Positions 10,586-19,421 of a stretch of DNA of 64,000 bases are shown here, in pieces. The first letter of the stretch is position 1. Every line of letters starts with the position of its first letter. The position numbers and the translations under genes were made by a program. The notes under the pieces are model-generated. The model made no database searches. It had not been told where the DNA came from and saw only the letters and a list, made by a program, of their open reading frames with translations. Origin of the DNA: Plantago ovata (taxonomy: Eukaryota; Streptophyta; Magnoliopsida; Lamiales; Plantaginaceae); the NCBI GenBank assembly GCA_028274465.1, contig CM051456.1, positions 86,600,753 through 86,664,752 on the forward strand, written 5' to 3'.

Positions 10586-11880
10586 ATGCCTAGAACCCGA
10601 ACGGGTGGACCTATTATTGAACCTTTTGTAGACGAGATCGATCGTTTGTTTCAAAGGAGAAGGAGGAATTTGAATCTCGAGTTTGAAGAAGTAGCATCTA
10701 GAGCTTCCACTTCTGGTATTCCGGAAGAGTCTTCTTCTTATCTTTTGGAGCCAATTCTTGAATCTGTTTACTTGGAAGGTGAAATGGCGGAGCGGCCTAT
10801 ACGTACACTTATTAAGCCTACGGTTGGGGCTAGAGGACCAGCAATTGTCCTCAATGATGCCACAAGAAACTTGGAGATCAAGAATCACATGTTCCAACAA
10901 CTTCCCAAATTCTATGGGATGGCTAATGAGGACGTGATTGGGTACTTGAATGAGCTCGAGAATTTTGTTCTCCATCTTGGGCGACCAGGAGCTGGTGTTA
11001 CGGATGATGATCTCCGTTTGAAGGTCTTTTCTATGGGGCTAGGTGATCGTGCAAAGGCTTGGCTTAATACTTTGGAGGCCGGATCTTTGACAACATGGGA
11101 TCTTTGTTTTGATACGTTCATGGAGCGTTACTACCCCGTTTCCAAGACGATGATAAGTTCATGGAGCGTTACTACCCCGCTTCCAAGACGATGGCTATGA
11201 AGAGCCAAATTAGCTCCTTCGAGCAGAGGTATGATGAGCCTTTCCACGAGGCCTATGATCGATTCATGGGGTTGCATCATCGATGCCCACATCACGGGTA
11301 TGATAAAGGTCAGCTTCTCCAATTCTTTTACAATGGTTTACATCCCGAGATTCAATCTCAAGTGGATAGTATTTGTGGAGGTAGTATGGGGGAGTTGCTT
11401 CCTTCTCAAGCTCAAGTGAAGCTGGACATGATGTACCGGAATTCCCAAAACCGGAATGTGAGGGCTCGTGTGCTCCAAAAGGAGCAAAGAGGTGAGGCCA
11501 AGGTAGTGGTAGAACAAAATGCCTTCGATGGGTTCGCCCATAAAGTGAAGCAAGCTTTGAGGCAAAGCGTTCCTTCTCCTTCTACGGAAGTTTGTGGTGT
11601 GTGCAAGAACTATGGGCACCCGGCCTATTTATGTCGTTCTGAATTTGCTAGAGAGCAATATATCACGAACGATGTCCGTCAAGAAGTGTATGCTGCTGAG
11701 GGAGAGCAAGTAGTTGGAGATGTGAACTACGGGCAAGGATATGGCAATATGAGGCCACAAAACCGTGGACCCCGACGTGGGTACCAGAATCAAGGCAACC
11801 GTGGTTATCTTCATAACCCGGATCAAAATGCCTATGGGCCTAATCAAGATAGAAGTTGTCTCAGCTATGGGAACAATTAG
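10586..11880 (+). pseudogene. gag: B1 gag, frameshifted by a 41-bp tandem duplication
   Basis: Starts MPRTRTGGPIIEPFVDEIDR at the first ATG-compatible position after the primer site. The capsid segment has FYGMANEDVIGYLNELENFV and GLGDRAKAWLNTLEAGSLTTW; the zinc knuckle is CGVCKNYGHPAYLC; an RGYQNQGNRGY-type basic glycine-rich tail follows. A 41-bp unit is duplicated in tandem (11116-11156 and 11157-11197), so the frame shifts and the protein continues from the second copy (from 11161). The gag frame ends at TAG 11878-11880, but the same frame continues into the protease, where A3 has no stop, so the TAG is probably a mutated sense codon. Gag is related to that of family A and more distant from that of R1. 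Confidence 0.85.
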
Positions 11881-12933
11881 TATGAAGGAGCACCGCCTTC
11901 TAATCCTACACCTCCACCTCAGGTTGCTAGTTCGGGACCACAAGGTGCAGGGGTGCTTCCTTCACCCCTTGTCTCTTCTCTCAACGATCTTGTGTTGAAG
12001 ACGAATAAGTTTATGGAGCATTACTATCGTAATGAAGCTACTAACAATCAGCGGTTTGAGAAGCTTGAGGCTAGTAGTAGCAACCTCCATAAGAAGTTGC
12101 AAGAGCTGATAGATCGGGGGGCTAGTAGAGAGCAAGGGAAGTTTCCCGGGAACACGGAGAAGGCTATGGCCATAACCGTGGTGACTGATTTGCCCGTGGA
12201 GATCACGGTTGTGAGAGACAATGCACGAGTTGAGGTGCCAAGTTGCAAGATAACTGAAACTTGCAAGGTGAGTGAGGAGGTCGAGACTCCTAAGGTGGTT
12301 ATGGAAGAGGAAGTTGTCGCACAATCTGATGCGATAGTTGAAGAGGTGAAAGAAAACTCATCGTCTGAGGATGAGATGGTGGATATGGTGGAAGTGCCCA
12401 TCCAAGAGAGCTTCGATGTTGAAATCGGCTTGGGGAAGAAGGACGGAATAGTGGCAACTCTAGACACGGGAGCGGGTGTGAATGTTATACCCTTGAACGT
12501 GTATGAAGAGTCGGGTTTGTCTGGCTTGAGACCTATGAAATGCATGGTGCAATTAGCGGATGGGTCCATGAAAAAGCCGTTGGGTGTGATTGAGAACTTG
12601 GCGGTGAGGGTTGCCGGTGTAGAGGTGAAGACTAATTTCATCGTTATGCCTACATCTTCTGCTAAGCTCAAGAATGTGGTTCTCTTGGGTAGAGCCTTCA
12701 TCAACAAAGTGCGTATGGTCATAGACATGTATCGCCGAACATGTCACTTTGAGGTAAATGTCAAGCAACACACGTTGCGAGCCATTGTTAATTCATGTGC
12801 TTATGTTGATACTAACGAACTTGTAGGATTTTTTGGTCCACTTTATGTTCGTCAAGATGTGCAGGGAATTGATGCTTTGAGAAGCAATTGGAGGCGGAAG
12901 TCTAGTACCCGAGGCGAAATCAATCCCGCATGA
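11881..12933 (+). CDS. pro: B1 protease region of gag-pro
   Basis: It is in frame with the end of gag; first Met-like start 11953. A helical segment (KFMEHYYRNEATNNQRFEKL, KKLQELIDRGASREQGK) is followed by a Val/Glu-rich linker with SSEDEMVDMVE and then a retropepsin: catalytic ATLDTGAGVNVIP near 12465, VQLADGS flap-like segment and NVVLLGRAFI. The frame is unbroken from 11881 to 12933. The mature protease would cut the gag precursor. Product stops 43 bases before the AGGCAA hairpin. No reverse transcriptase follows. Confidence 0.82.
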   Translation, partial: YEGAPPSNPTPPPQVASSGPQGAGVLPSPLVSSLNDLVLKTNKFMEHYYRNEATNNQRFEKLEASSSNLHKKLQELIDRGASREQGKFPGNTEKAMAITVVTDLPVEITVVRDNARVEVPSCKITETCKVSEEVETPKVVMEEEVVAQSDAIVEEVKENSSSEDEMVDMVEVPIQESFDVEIGLGKKDGIVATLDTGAGVNVIPLNVYEESGLSGLRPMKCMVQLADGSMKKPLGVIENLAVRVAGVEVKTNFIVMPTSSAKLKNVVLLGRAFINKVRMVIDMYRRTCHFEVNVKQHTLRAIVNSCAYVDTNELVGFFGPLYVRQDVQGIDALRSNWRRKSSTRGEINPA

Positions 12934-12975
12934 GTTGTGACGAGTCGAGCCAACGACTTTTAAACGAAGGCACTT

Positions 12976-12993
12976 CTCGGGAGGCAACCCGAG
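12976..12993 (+). promoter_or_regulatory. Conserved AGGCAA hairpin after the protease stop (B1)
   Basis: CTCGGG-AGGCAA-CCCGAG, 6-bp stem. Compared with A3 (TCCGGG/CCCGGA) the two outer pairs are exchanged as pairs, which favours a structured RNA. Confidence 0.62.
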
Positions 12994-13115
12994 GTTGTAG
13001 GTACTTGCATATAGATTAGGAGCATGTTTAAAATTTTGTTTCGTTGATTAGACAAGGTTTTTTGGGGTGAAAATTTAGCAAAAGTCGAAAAAAATGGATT
13101 TGGGAGCTTCAGGTC

Positions 13116-13224
13116 CCAAGCGAACCGCTTGGCAAGCCCAAGCGGAGCGCTTGGCAGGTCCCAAGCGGACCGCTTGCCAAGCGCTTCGCTTGGCTTTCCT
13201 TAAGAAAGCTAAGCGGAGCACTTG
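13116..13224. repeat. B1 internal palindrome array 1
   Basis: Four to five AAGCG-NNN-CGCTT-type units (centres AAC, GAG, GAC, CTT) lie in the exon-like stretch before the candidate intron donor. Confidence 0.88.
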
Positions 13225-13408
13225 TGTGTCAAAGCTCCCCACTTCGTTTTTTTTCCTCCATTGCCGATTTAGCACCCCAAAAATCTCAATCTCTCTCAAT
13301 TCTCCACCAATTCTTGCAATCTTGTGCACTTTACAAAACCCATTACCCCCTCTATCATCTAAACCAATCAAATTTCACGTTTGAAGCATCCATAACAAGG
13401 AATCAAAG

Positions 13409-13888
13409 GTACCTCTCATGAACCCTAACTTTCTTGAATTTGGGATTTTATCTTAATTAGCTTCAATTGCAATATGCATTGGTGAATTAGAGTTTGATGA
13501 TGATTGTTGAGCATGTTTCTTACTAGATGTGATGTCTAAATTCGAATTTTGCTCCTCTTGATTTATGATGAATTCTATTGCTCGAGTTTTTGCTATATAA
13601 TTGTTTGATGATTGTTAGTCTTGAATTTGAGTTATGTTATGATTATGGTGATGATGTGATTGCATGAGAATGTGTTGGATTGGTTGGGTAATTCAATTGG
13701 ATAGTTTGTTTGCTTGGTTTAGATTCGTATGGATTTATCGTAACGAAGTGTTAAGGCTTCTCGATTTGTTCGTATGAACTTTAGCAAGCCCTCAAACTCA
13801 CCATGAGATTACTTGAGTGAGTATTGGAGTCTAGGAGTCAAGTCTAATTCTCATTGTCTCTTGAAGGTATCTAATAACATTATTCTAG
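13409..13888 (+). other. Candidate intron of B1 (480 bp)
   Basis: Donor TCAAAG|GTACCTC and acceptor TATTCTAG|GTACAATG bound a T-rich stretch that holds no gene. The acceptor lies 5 bases before the ATG of the extra ORF. Both ends carry the direct repeat AGGTAC. B2 retains the same sites. Prediction only. Confidence 0.5.
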
Positions 13889-13893
13889 GTACA

Positions 13894-15216
13894 ATGGCAT
13901 CGAGAAGAACCAAGAGATCAAGGGGAGAAGGGACCTCGAGTGCCCAACAAACGGCCACACCCGGCGAGTATCGCCAATCCGGGAGGCCAAGGCAATTCGA
14001 AGCGAGTTTCCATGCCCACAAGCACACGTACATTTCTGAGAGGAGCATTCGCTTCACGGCTGGTGAGAGCGAGTTGGATGGTGCCAGAGAGCTCAACAAG
14101 CTCATTACTGAGCGAGGGTGGAAGTACTATGGCGAGGTCATGCAAAATTGGGACCAAGCAGTAGTGGAGGACTTCTACATTTCCTTCACGGACTACAATG
14201 AACGGACCGGTGAGGTTCCCGTCCGCGGTGTTGGGGTCGAGTTTACTCCTTTGAGCATCACTAGCTTCATTATGCGATTGGATAGGCCACTGGCGCGGGA
14301 TCCAAACCGCCAGCCTGCATCCAACGAGAGATTTGATCCCGCGGAGCTCTATGTCTACGACCGGGAGTCTGATCATTACCCCATGGAGATACTGAATGGC
14401 ATTACCGTGGAAGATTTTGAATTGCCTGATGAACCACCCCGGATTTTGCGCCACAACGATCTCACACTCGAGGCAAGGATGATGTTGAAGTTCGTTCAAG
14501 CCAATCTGATTCCTAGCACACATGATTCCGAGGTTCAGTCCTATTACGGAGTCTTAGTCCATGCTCTCTTGCATGATTTGCCTCTCACTCCTGGCATCGT
14601 CATCTTCGAGGAATTCAAGCGCCACCGTAATGCAAACCGGAAGCTTGCCTTTGGTAACTTGATCACGGGCATGTGCAAGGAGGCCGGAGTTCCCGACCTC
14701 GTACTGGACAAGAAGCCAAAGAAATCCATCAACATTGATACGTACAATGAGATGTTCGGGACTTGGTGCACTCATCAAGGAGAACCCATGCAACCAAGAG
14801 TTACGCGCCATGTGACACCTCCTCCACCTCCACCAACGACCGGGCAAGGAAGCTTCGACTTCTCGGAGTTCAACCAGATCTTGGTCGATCAGTTTGGGAG
14901 ATTCCAAACCACCATGTTGGAGGCTCAGTCGACCCAGCTTACCGAGCAATTCCGGGGATTTGAGGAGCGCGAAGTCAAGAGGTGGGAGGACTTCCGTGTG
15001 ATGGAGGAGCAGCGTTGGGATGATTTCCAAGGGCGTGTAGATCAGCGTTGGGAAGCCGCTCGAGTAGAGGACAATAGGCGTTGGAGAGCCCACCAGGAGG
15101 AGATGATGAACCGCCATGATGCCTTAGCTCGCCGAATTCCGGGGTATACTTTCTATGATCAGACCGGTAGTAGTGGGAGTGCCTTTCCTAACACCCCCTA
15201 CGACCCCTTCTCCTAG
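13894..15216 (+). CDS. B1 extra ORF (440 aa), plant putative transposon protein type
   Basis: The start is the ATG at 13894, just after the candidate acceptor; the upstream in-frame codons would be intronic. The N-terminus is basic (MASRRTKRSRGEGTSS), possibly nuclear. Residues about 50-250 (ERGWKYYGEVM, VVEDFYISFTDY, VPVRGVGVEFTPLSI, ARMMLKFVQANLIPSTH) resemble the putative plant transposon protein family (Pfam PF20167) found in the 3' part of many Athila elements; the match is by eye. A Pro-rich linker (VTPPPPPPTTGQGS) leads to a short repeat of Arg-Trp segments (KRWEDF, QRWDDF, QRWEAA, RRWRAH) that probably forms a coiled coil. No membrane segment is visible, so it does not look like an envelope protein. 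The frame is intact although gag is broken. B2 has only its first part, and B3 has lost it. Confidence 0.7.
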   Translation: MASRRTKRSRGEGTSSAQQTATPGEYRQSGRPRQFEASFHAHKHTYISERSIRFTAGESELDGARELNKLITERGWKYYGEVMQNWDQAVVEDFYISFTDYNERTGEVPVRGVGVEFTPLSITSFIMRLDRPLARDPNRQPASNERFDPAELYVYDRESDHYPMEILNGITVEDFELPDEPPRILRHNDLTLEARMMLKFVQANLIPSTHDSEVQSYYGVLVHALLHDLPLTPGIVIFEEFKRHRNANRKLAFGNLITGMCKEAGVPDLVLDKKPKKSINIDTYNEMFGTWCTHQGEPMQPRVTRHVTPPPPPPTTGQGSFDFSEFNQILVDQFGRFQTTMLEAQSTQLTEQFRGFEEREVKRWEDFRVMEEQRWDDFQGRVDQRWEAARVEDNRRWRAHQEEMMNRHDALARRIPGYTFYDQTGSSGSAFPNTPYDPFS

Positions 15217-15472
15217 AGACACCAGCCGACAGAGGTCACATTTATCGGTAGTATTTTTATATTATCGTTATTTTGGCTTGTTTACTATTGTTGGTTGGAA
15301 CTCTTTTCATTTCTATTTGGTTGTATGATGTTGTGACTTATGACTCTTGTACTCTTTATTTGCTTTTGTAGTTGTGGCCTGTGTGCCTTTTGTCGTGATT
15401 CGTTAGTCTATTGTTTGTCTTGGTGCCTTAGGTGATTAAGATAGGAAAAAATATCGAAAATCTGGAAACAGA

Positions 15473-15625
15473 GCCAAGCGAAGCGCTTGGCATGCCCAAG
15501 CGGTCCGCTTGGATTTCTAGTAAGAATTTCATTCTTACTGGAATTTCAAGCGGAGCGCCTGGAGCCTCCCAAGCGCTCCGCTTGACAAGCGAACCGCTTG
15601 GCTCCCGCCAAGCGGTCCGCCTGGA
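15473..15625. repeat. B1 internal palindrome array 2
   Basis: Units AAGCG-NNN-CGCTT (centres AAG, GTC, CTC, AAC) lie about 255 bases after the extra ORF. In the middle is another inverted repeat, AGTAAGAAT / ATTCTTACT (around 15520-15540). Confidence 0.88.
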
Positions 15626-17277
15626 CCCTGTACCCAGATTTTCCTCGTTTTTTCCATTCTTCTCACCTTTGCGCACCCGTTTTCACATGTTTCTTGAGTC
15701 CTTTCAGGTACTACTCATATATAGGAGATTGGACACGAACCTTTATCTCAGGGAAGTGTACTTTCAATCCAATTTTTCCTTTTCATTCAACTTTCCTTTG
15801 CTCGAGGACGAGCAAAAGTTTAGGTTTGGGGAGGGGGTATTGGATTTTCAGTACTATATGCTTGTGTGGTTCGTACATGCCTGATTTTACTCAAGTTCAT
15901 GTGATTTGTCGTGGTTTTTTAAATTTTTGCATGCATATCATCCCTAGATTAGTTGTTGCACGTTGTTGTGTGTGGAGTTTATTGCCAAGTCTTTTGAACT
16001 TTTTTATTGAGTAGACTAAGTGTTTTTTACCATTGATCATATGTTGCATCACTTTGCAAGTAGTTTGAGGCTTGTCTCGCTTGGTTTGTCACATTCGCAT
16101 GTGCACTAGTTAAGCTTAGTAGTCTCGACATCACCTTGAGTGGTGTTTCTTCTGCTGCGGTTCACGATGGCCTTATAAAATGATGCATGTTAGAGTCTAT
16201 GGTTGTAGCCGTGTAATTATGTACGTAAGAGGCGACAAGTTCTTCACCTCGATTAGAGATTGCCAAATGCCTAGGAAGGAGGTAGTGTGAGGTGTGCGAT
16301 TCCTTGTATTAAACCTATTCTATCGTATAGGTTTGGGGAGGGGGTTGCCTTATTGATCTTGTCTTTCGTCTTTGAGTCGTTGTAAAGTTTCCTTTTTTCT
16401 TTTTCTTTTTGTTTTGTGTCCCAACCTATGCTTTCGAATAGGTTTGGGGAGGTGTCTTTGTAAAAGAGTCTTTCCTTTTTCTTTTTCGTCTTTGTGCTCA
16501 AACCTATTCTTTCGAATAGGTTTGGGGAGGTGTTTTTGACAATTAGTACTGCTGCTTGCCCCTATATAAAAAAAAAAGAAAGAGAAAAAGAAAAGAAGAA
16601 AAAAGAGAAAAGAAAAAAGAGAAAAAAAAAAAAAAGAAGAAGAAAGAAAATAAAGAATAAGACCCAAAAGCAAAAGAAGGGCCGTTGCAAGCCAAAAGCA
16701 GTCTCGTAGTGTCAAGTGTCATGTAAATATTTTGTCCTTGTGAAGTATCGAGTTGTAAATTCTATCTTTCGTTTCGTGTCGCCTTTGTCCAAGGCCTGTT
16801 CTTGACCACCCTCGTCTTGCTATTCAAGAAGTGGTTGAAAGAGGCTCATTCTTGAGAGTCTGGGTAGAATAGGGGAGTGTTATCTTTCTAAGAACCCTCC
16901 TTCGTTTGATGAGAGCCAGTATTGGTTCGCCCTCTCTTGAGGAAAAGTCTCGCTTGGTGAGCAGTAGTAAGCCCTCGGTTTCATAGGCACGGGGCAATTG
17001 TAGTATGATAACATGCATCATTGTGTCGTCACTGACCAGGTCCAGGTAGAAGATGTTACGAGAGACTCCTTTGCTTAACCAAGTGCACATGAGAATGTGT
17101 ATATTCGCAATCGAGGCATTCTTCAACCTACTTGCATGTCATGCTCATTTGGTTTTGTTCATAGGCATTTGGTAGATTCAATAGATTAGTTCACTTTACT
17201 TGGCATGAGACTCCTTTTGTGTTGCATTTAGGATAGTTTGTTGCTTGAGGACAAGCAAAGATTTGGTTTGGGGAGTT
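15626..17277 (+). other. B1 3' untranslated region with serial hairpin-PPT modules
   Basis: No gene. The modules are: TTTGCTCG-AGGA-CGAGCAAA then TTTGGGGAG (15797-15836); CCTATTC-type hairpins each followed by TTTGGGGAG (16313-16343, 16423-16455, 16501-16532); a polypurine tract (16567-16682); and TTGCTTG-AGGA-CAAGCAA with the true PPT TTTGGGGAG at the LTR (17241-17275). The rest resembles the 3' regions of A and R1. Confidence 0.8.
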
Positions 17278-18630
17278 TGATGAACGTATTTTTGACGCGT
17301 TCATCTTGTCTTTTTTACCTTCTTTTGCTATCTTCTAGACTTGTTTTTTGGTTAGTTTTGTAGAATAGTGTCACGTTTTGTGTTTTCTGCATTTTCAGGC
17401 ACTTAGGTACGAAACGGCATTTTTGGAGCTAAAAACGAGCCTTTTTGATGAAAAAGATGGCCCCGTTGAAGTTCCCCAATCTCCGTGGCTTGTTCGTGAG
17501 TGTTTGAGCATCAATAAGCATTGAGAAGGATGAGTCCAAGGCACCCGAGGGCCGTACGAGGGCAAAAAGATTGAGTTTGAAGACAAAAATCTGCCCAGGA
17601 GCCAAGCTAAGCGCCTGGAATAGTGAAGCGCTCCGCTTCATTTTCCAGGAGCTTTGGCACAGCAGCCAAGCGAAGCGCTTGGAGGGCCAAAGTTCGGATT
17701 TTCCTTCTTAGATCTGATCTTCTGTTACTTTTTTGGATACTTTTTGAACACTAGCTTCATTTTGGAGAGCTCCTAAGCCCCAAAACTCAGAGAAAACTCA
17801 GAGAAAACTCAGATTACATTGTATTTTTGATTGGATTAAAGGTTTTGGCATAGGATTGGATCCGTTGTTTCATCTACGGAGAGGTTTTCATCAATACCCA
17901 TCCTATTAGTGACAGCTTGGTGGTAACATTGTATCATTATCTCTTGTCTAGTAGTTTGATTTGATGTATTCTATTTACAATTCATATGATTTGATGTCTA
18001 TGTTGATGAATATGAGTAGCTAAATCCTTTGTGTTGGTGGTAGAATGTAGAATATGCATGCTATGGGTTATGTTTATGCTTACATGAGATTGTGATTCAA
18101 TCTTGCTGCAAATTCCTTCATATGATTCTTAGTTGCCTATAAAATATATTCGAATTGAGTATAGTGACAAACTCTTGGTCAATGAAAGCTATAGGATTGT
18201 ATGTTAGAGATTTGCAGCGTGCTAGATAAATGGTGTTAGTGACAAGCACCTCTAAAGTATTGATAGTGGTCTTTTATGATGTGTGTCTTGAAAGTTACCT
18301 AGACGAGTTGCTTAGCAGACTTGATCGAAGGTTTTACGCACTGAACTTGTGAGCATATTCGTAACCCATGCATGTGTATTTGATTTCTACCACCAACCAT
18401 TTTCCAAACTTGATACAACAATCTGATTTCTCGTTGCTTTGTTCTAAGAAAGCTATTCTATAACACTTGAACTCGTTGACTGAAATAACTAGCAAAAACC
18501 ACAAACAAAGCCACGTTAGGTCCCGAGAGAACGACACTCGGGGACAACTTGCCATTGCACTCTAGTTTGTGTAGTGATAAGTGTTCTTAGGCTTTTAAAC
18601 AAATTTAATTGGTGAAAAACGACATCATCA
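17278..18630 (+). repeat. B1 3' LTR (1,353 bp)
   Basis: It matches 9040-10441 except for a deletion of roughly 70 bases removing most of the palindrome array and an extra GAGAAAACTCA repeat near 17790. Confidence 0.93.
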
Positions 18631-19158
18631 TATACTTTGATTGATCTCAAGGTGAAACGAAAAGAAAGGGATCTTCCTTCCCTACCAAGAAATATTGTTG
18701 GGAGATGGTTGAATCTGGAAGTCTTGGTAAGAAGAACTTCAATTGGTAAGTCCATAAAACAAGAACCTGATTTGATAAAACCAATTGGTGTTGCCTATTA
18801 CTCTGACCCTGTAACCAACAAATCAAAGAAGAAACATGGATTGATTCCTTATGAGTATTTCTATCTCACTGCTAAGGATCAAGAAGAAGATCTTCTATGG
18901 TTAAGAAAGATTCATGCTAAAAGCATTTCAGATACACAACTTCTCCATGCCAGCAATTGGGGCATGCACTTGTGGGTAGTTCACTACATGGAAATGAATA
19001 ATGAAAAGCATCATCATACCGCCTGCAAGAATGCAAGGATTCTTCAACTACAAGTCCGTAAGCTACTTGAAGTTTACGCAAAGGACTGTATTGAATATAC
19101 TGCACTTGCTGAGAAGAGTGTAAGAGAAATTTTGAGAAAATCCTCTGAAAGAGCTTAA
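18631..19158 (+). pseudogene. C1 late ORF, fragment 3 (C-terminus)
   Basis: The frame that ended at the B1 insertion resumes after TATAC and runs to TAA at 19156-19158. Features are a basic start (IDLKVKRKERDLPSLPR), KPIGVAYYSDPVTNKSKKKH, a Trp-containing middle (ASNWGMHLWVVHYMEMNN) and a charged C-terminus. There is no recognised domain. About 250 bases of untranslated sequence (19159-19407) separate it from the polypurine tract. As the third part of one ORF hit by two separate elements it is not functional. Confidence 0.5.
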
Positions 19159-19407
19159 CTCTCTGTAATAGTTCTGTTTAAGTTTTGTTTGCTGATTTTC
19201 TGTAGTTATCTGTAATCTTTCCTGGAAACTTACTGAAAGATAACTATCAGCAATGAAGCTTTTGACTCTTATTGGTTTTTGATTATGCAATTTACTTATG
19301 CTTACTGTTTAATTATTCAAGTATGCTTGCATCAATCAACTGATTTATTCAACATCAGAAACCTCTAAAAGGCTAACAATTAATTTAGCCATGGATTGCT
19401 AACATCA

Positions 19408-19420
19408 AAAAGGGGGAAAT
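19408..19420 (+). promoter_or_regulatory. C1 polypurine tract
   Basis: AAAAGGGGGAAAT directly before the 3' LTR; typical of plant copia elements. Confidence 0.65.
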
Positions 19421-19421
19421 T

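Larger units (their letters stand above)
9040..18630 (+). mobile_element. B1: family-B Athila-like element with extra ORF, no pol
   Basis: Complete element: 5' LTR 9040-10441, tRNA-Asp primer site, gag, protease, candidate intron, a 440-codon extra ORF, 3' region and 3' LTR 17278-18630, flanked by a perfect TATAC duplication (9035-9039, 18631-18635). It is the most complete family-B copy here. No reverse transcriptase, RNase H or integrase is found between the protease stop (12933) and the 3' LTR, so mobility required proteins in trans. Its LTR is unrelated by eye to that of family A except at the ends, yet the 3' untranslated part resembles that of A and R1. Confidence 0.93.

Noticed and set aside
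11878..11880. Programmed stop-codon readthrough between B1 gag and protease
   Set aside because: A3 has no stop at this place and B3 lacks the region, so a mutation is simpler. I see no known readthrough context after the TAG.
12048..12728. 226-codon minus-strand ORF opposite B1 protease (similar in A1, A2, A3, B3)
   Set aside because: Serine- and threonine-rich antisense of the protease; it follows from the codon use of the sense gene.
13918..15117. Long minus-strand ORFs opposite the B1 extra ORF (13918-14523, 14554-15117)
   Set aside because: Shadow frames of the sense ORF; the sense frame has the family resemblance and the conserved start.
13813..15216. Envelope glycoprotein in B1
   Set aside because: No signal peptide, membrane anchor or glycosylation pattern; the sequence is that of a soluble, charged protein.
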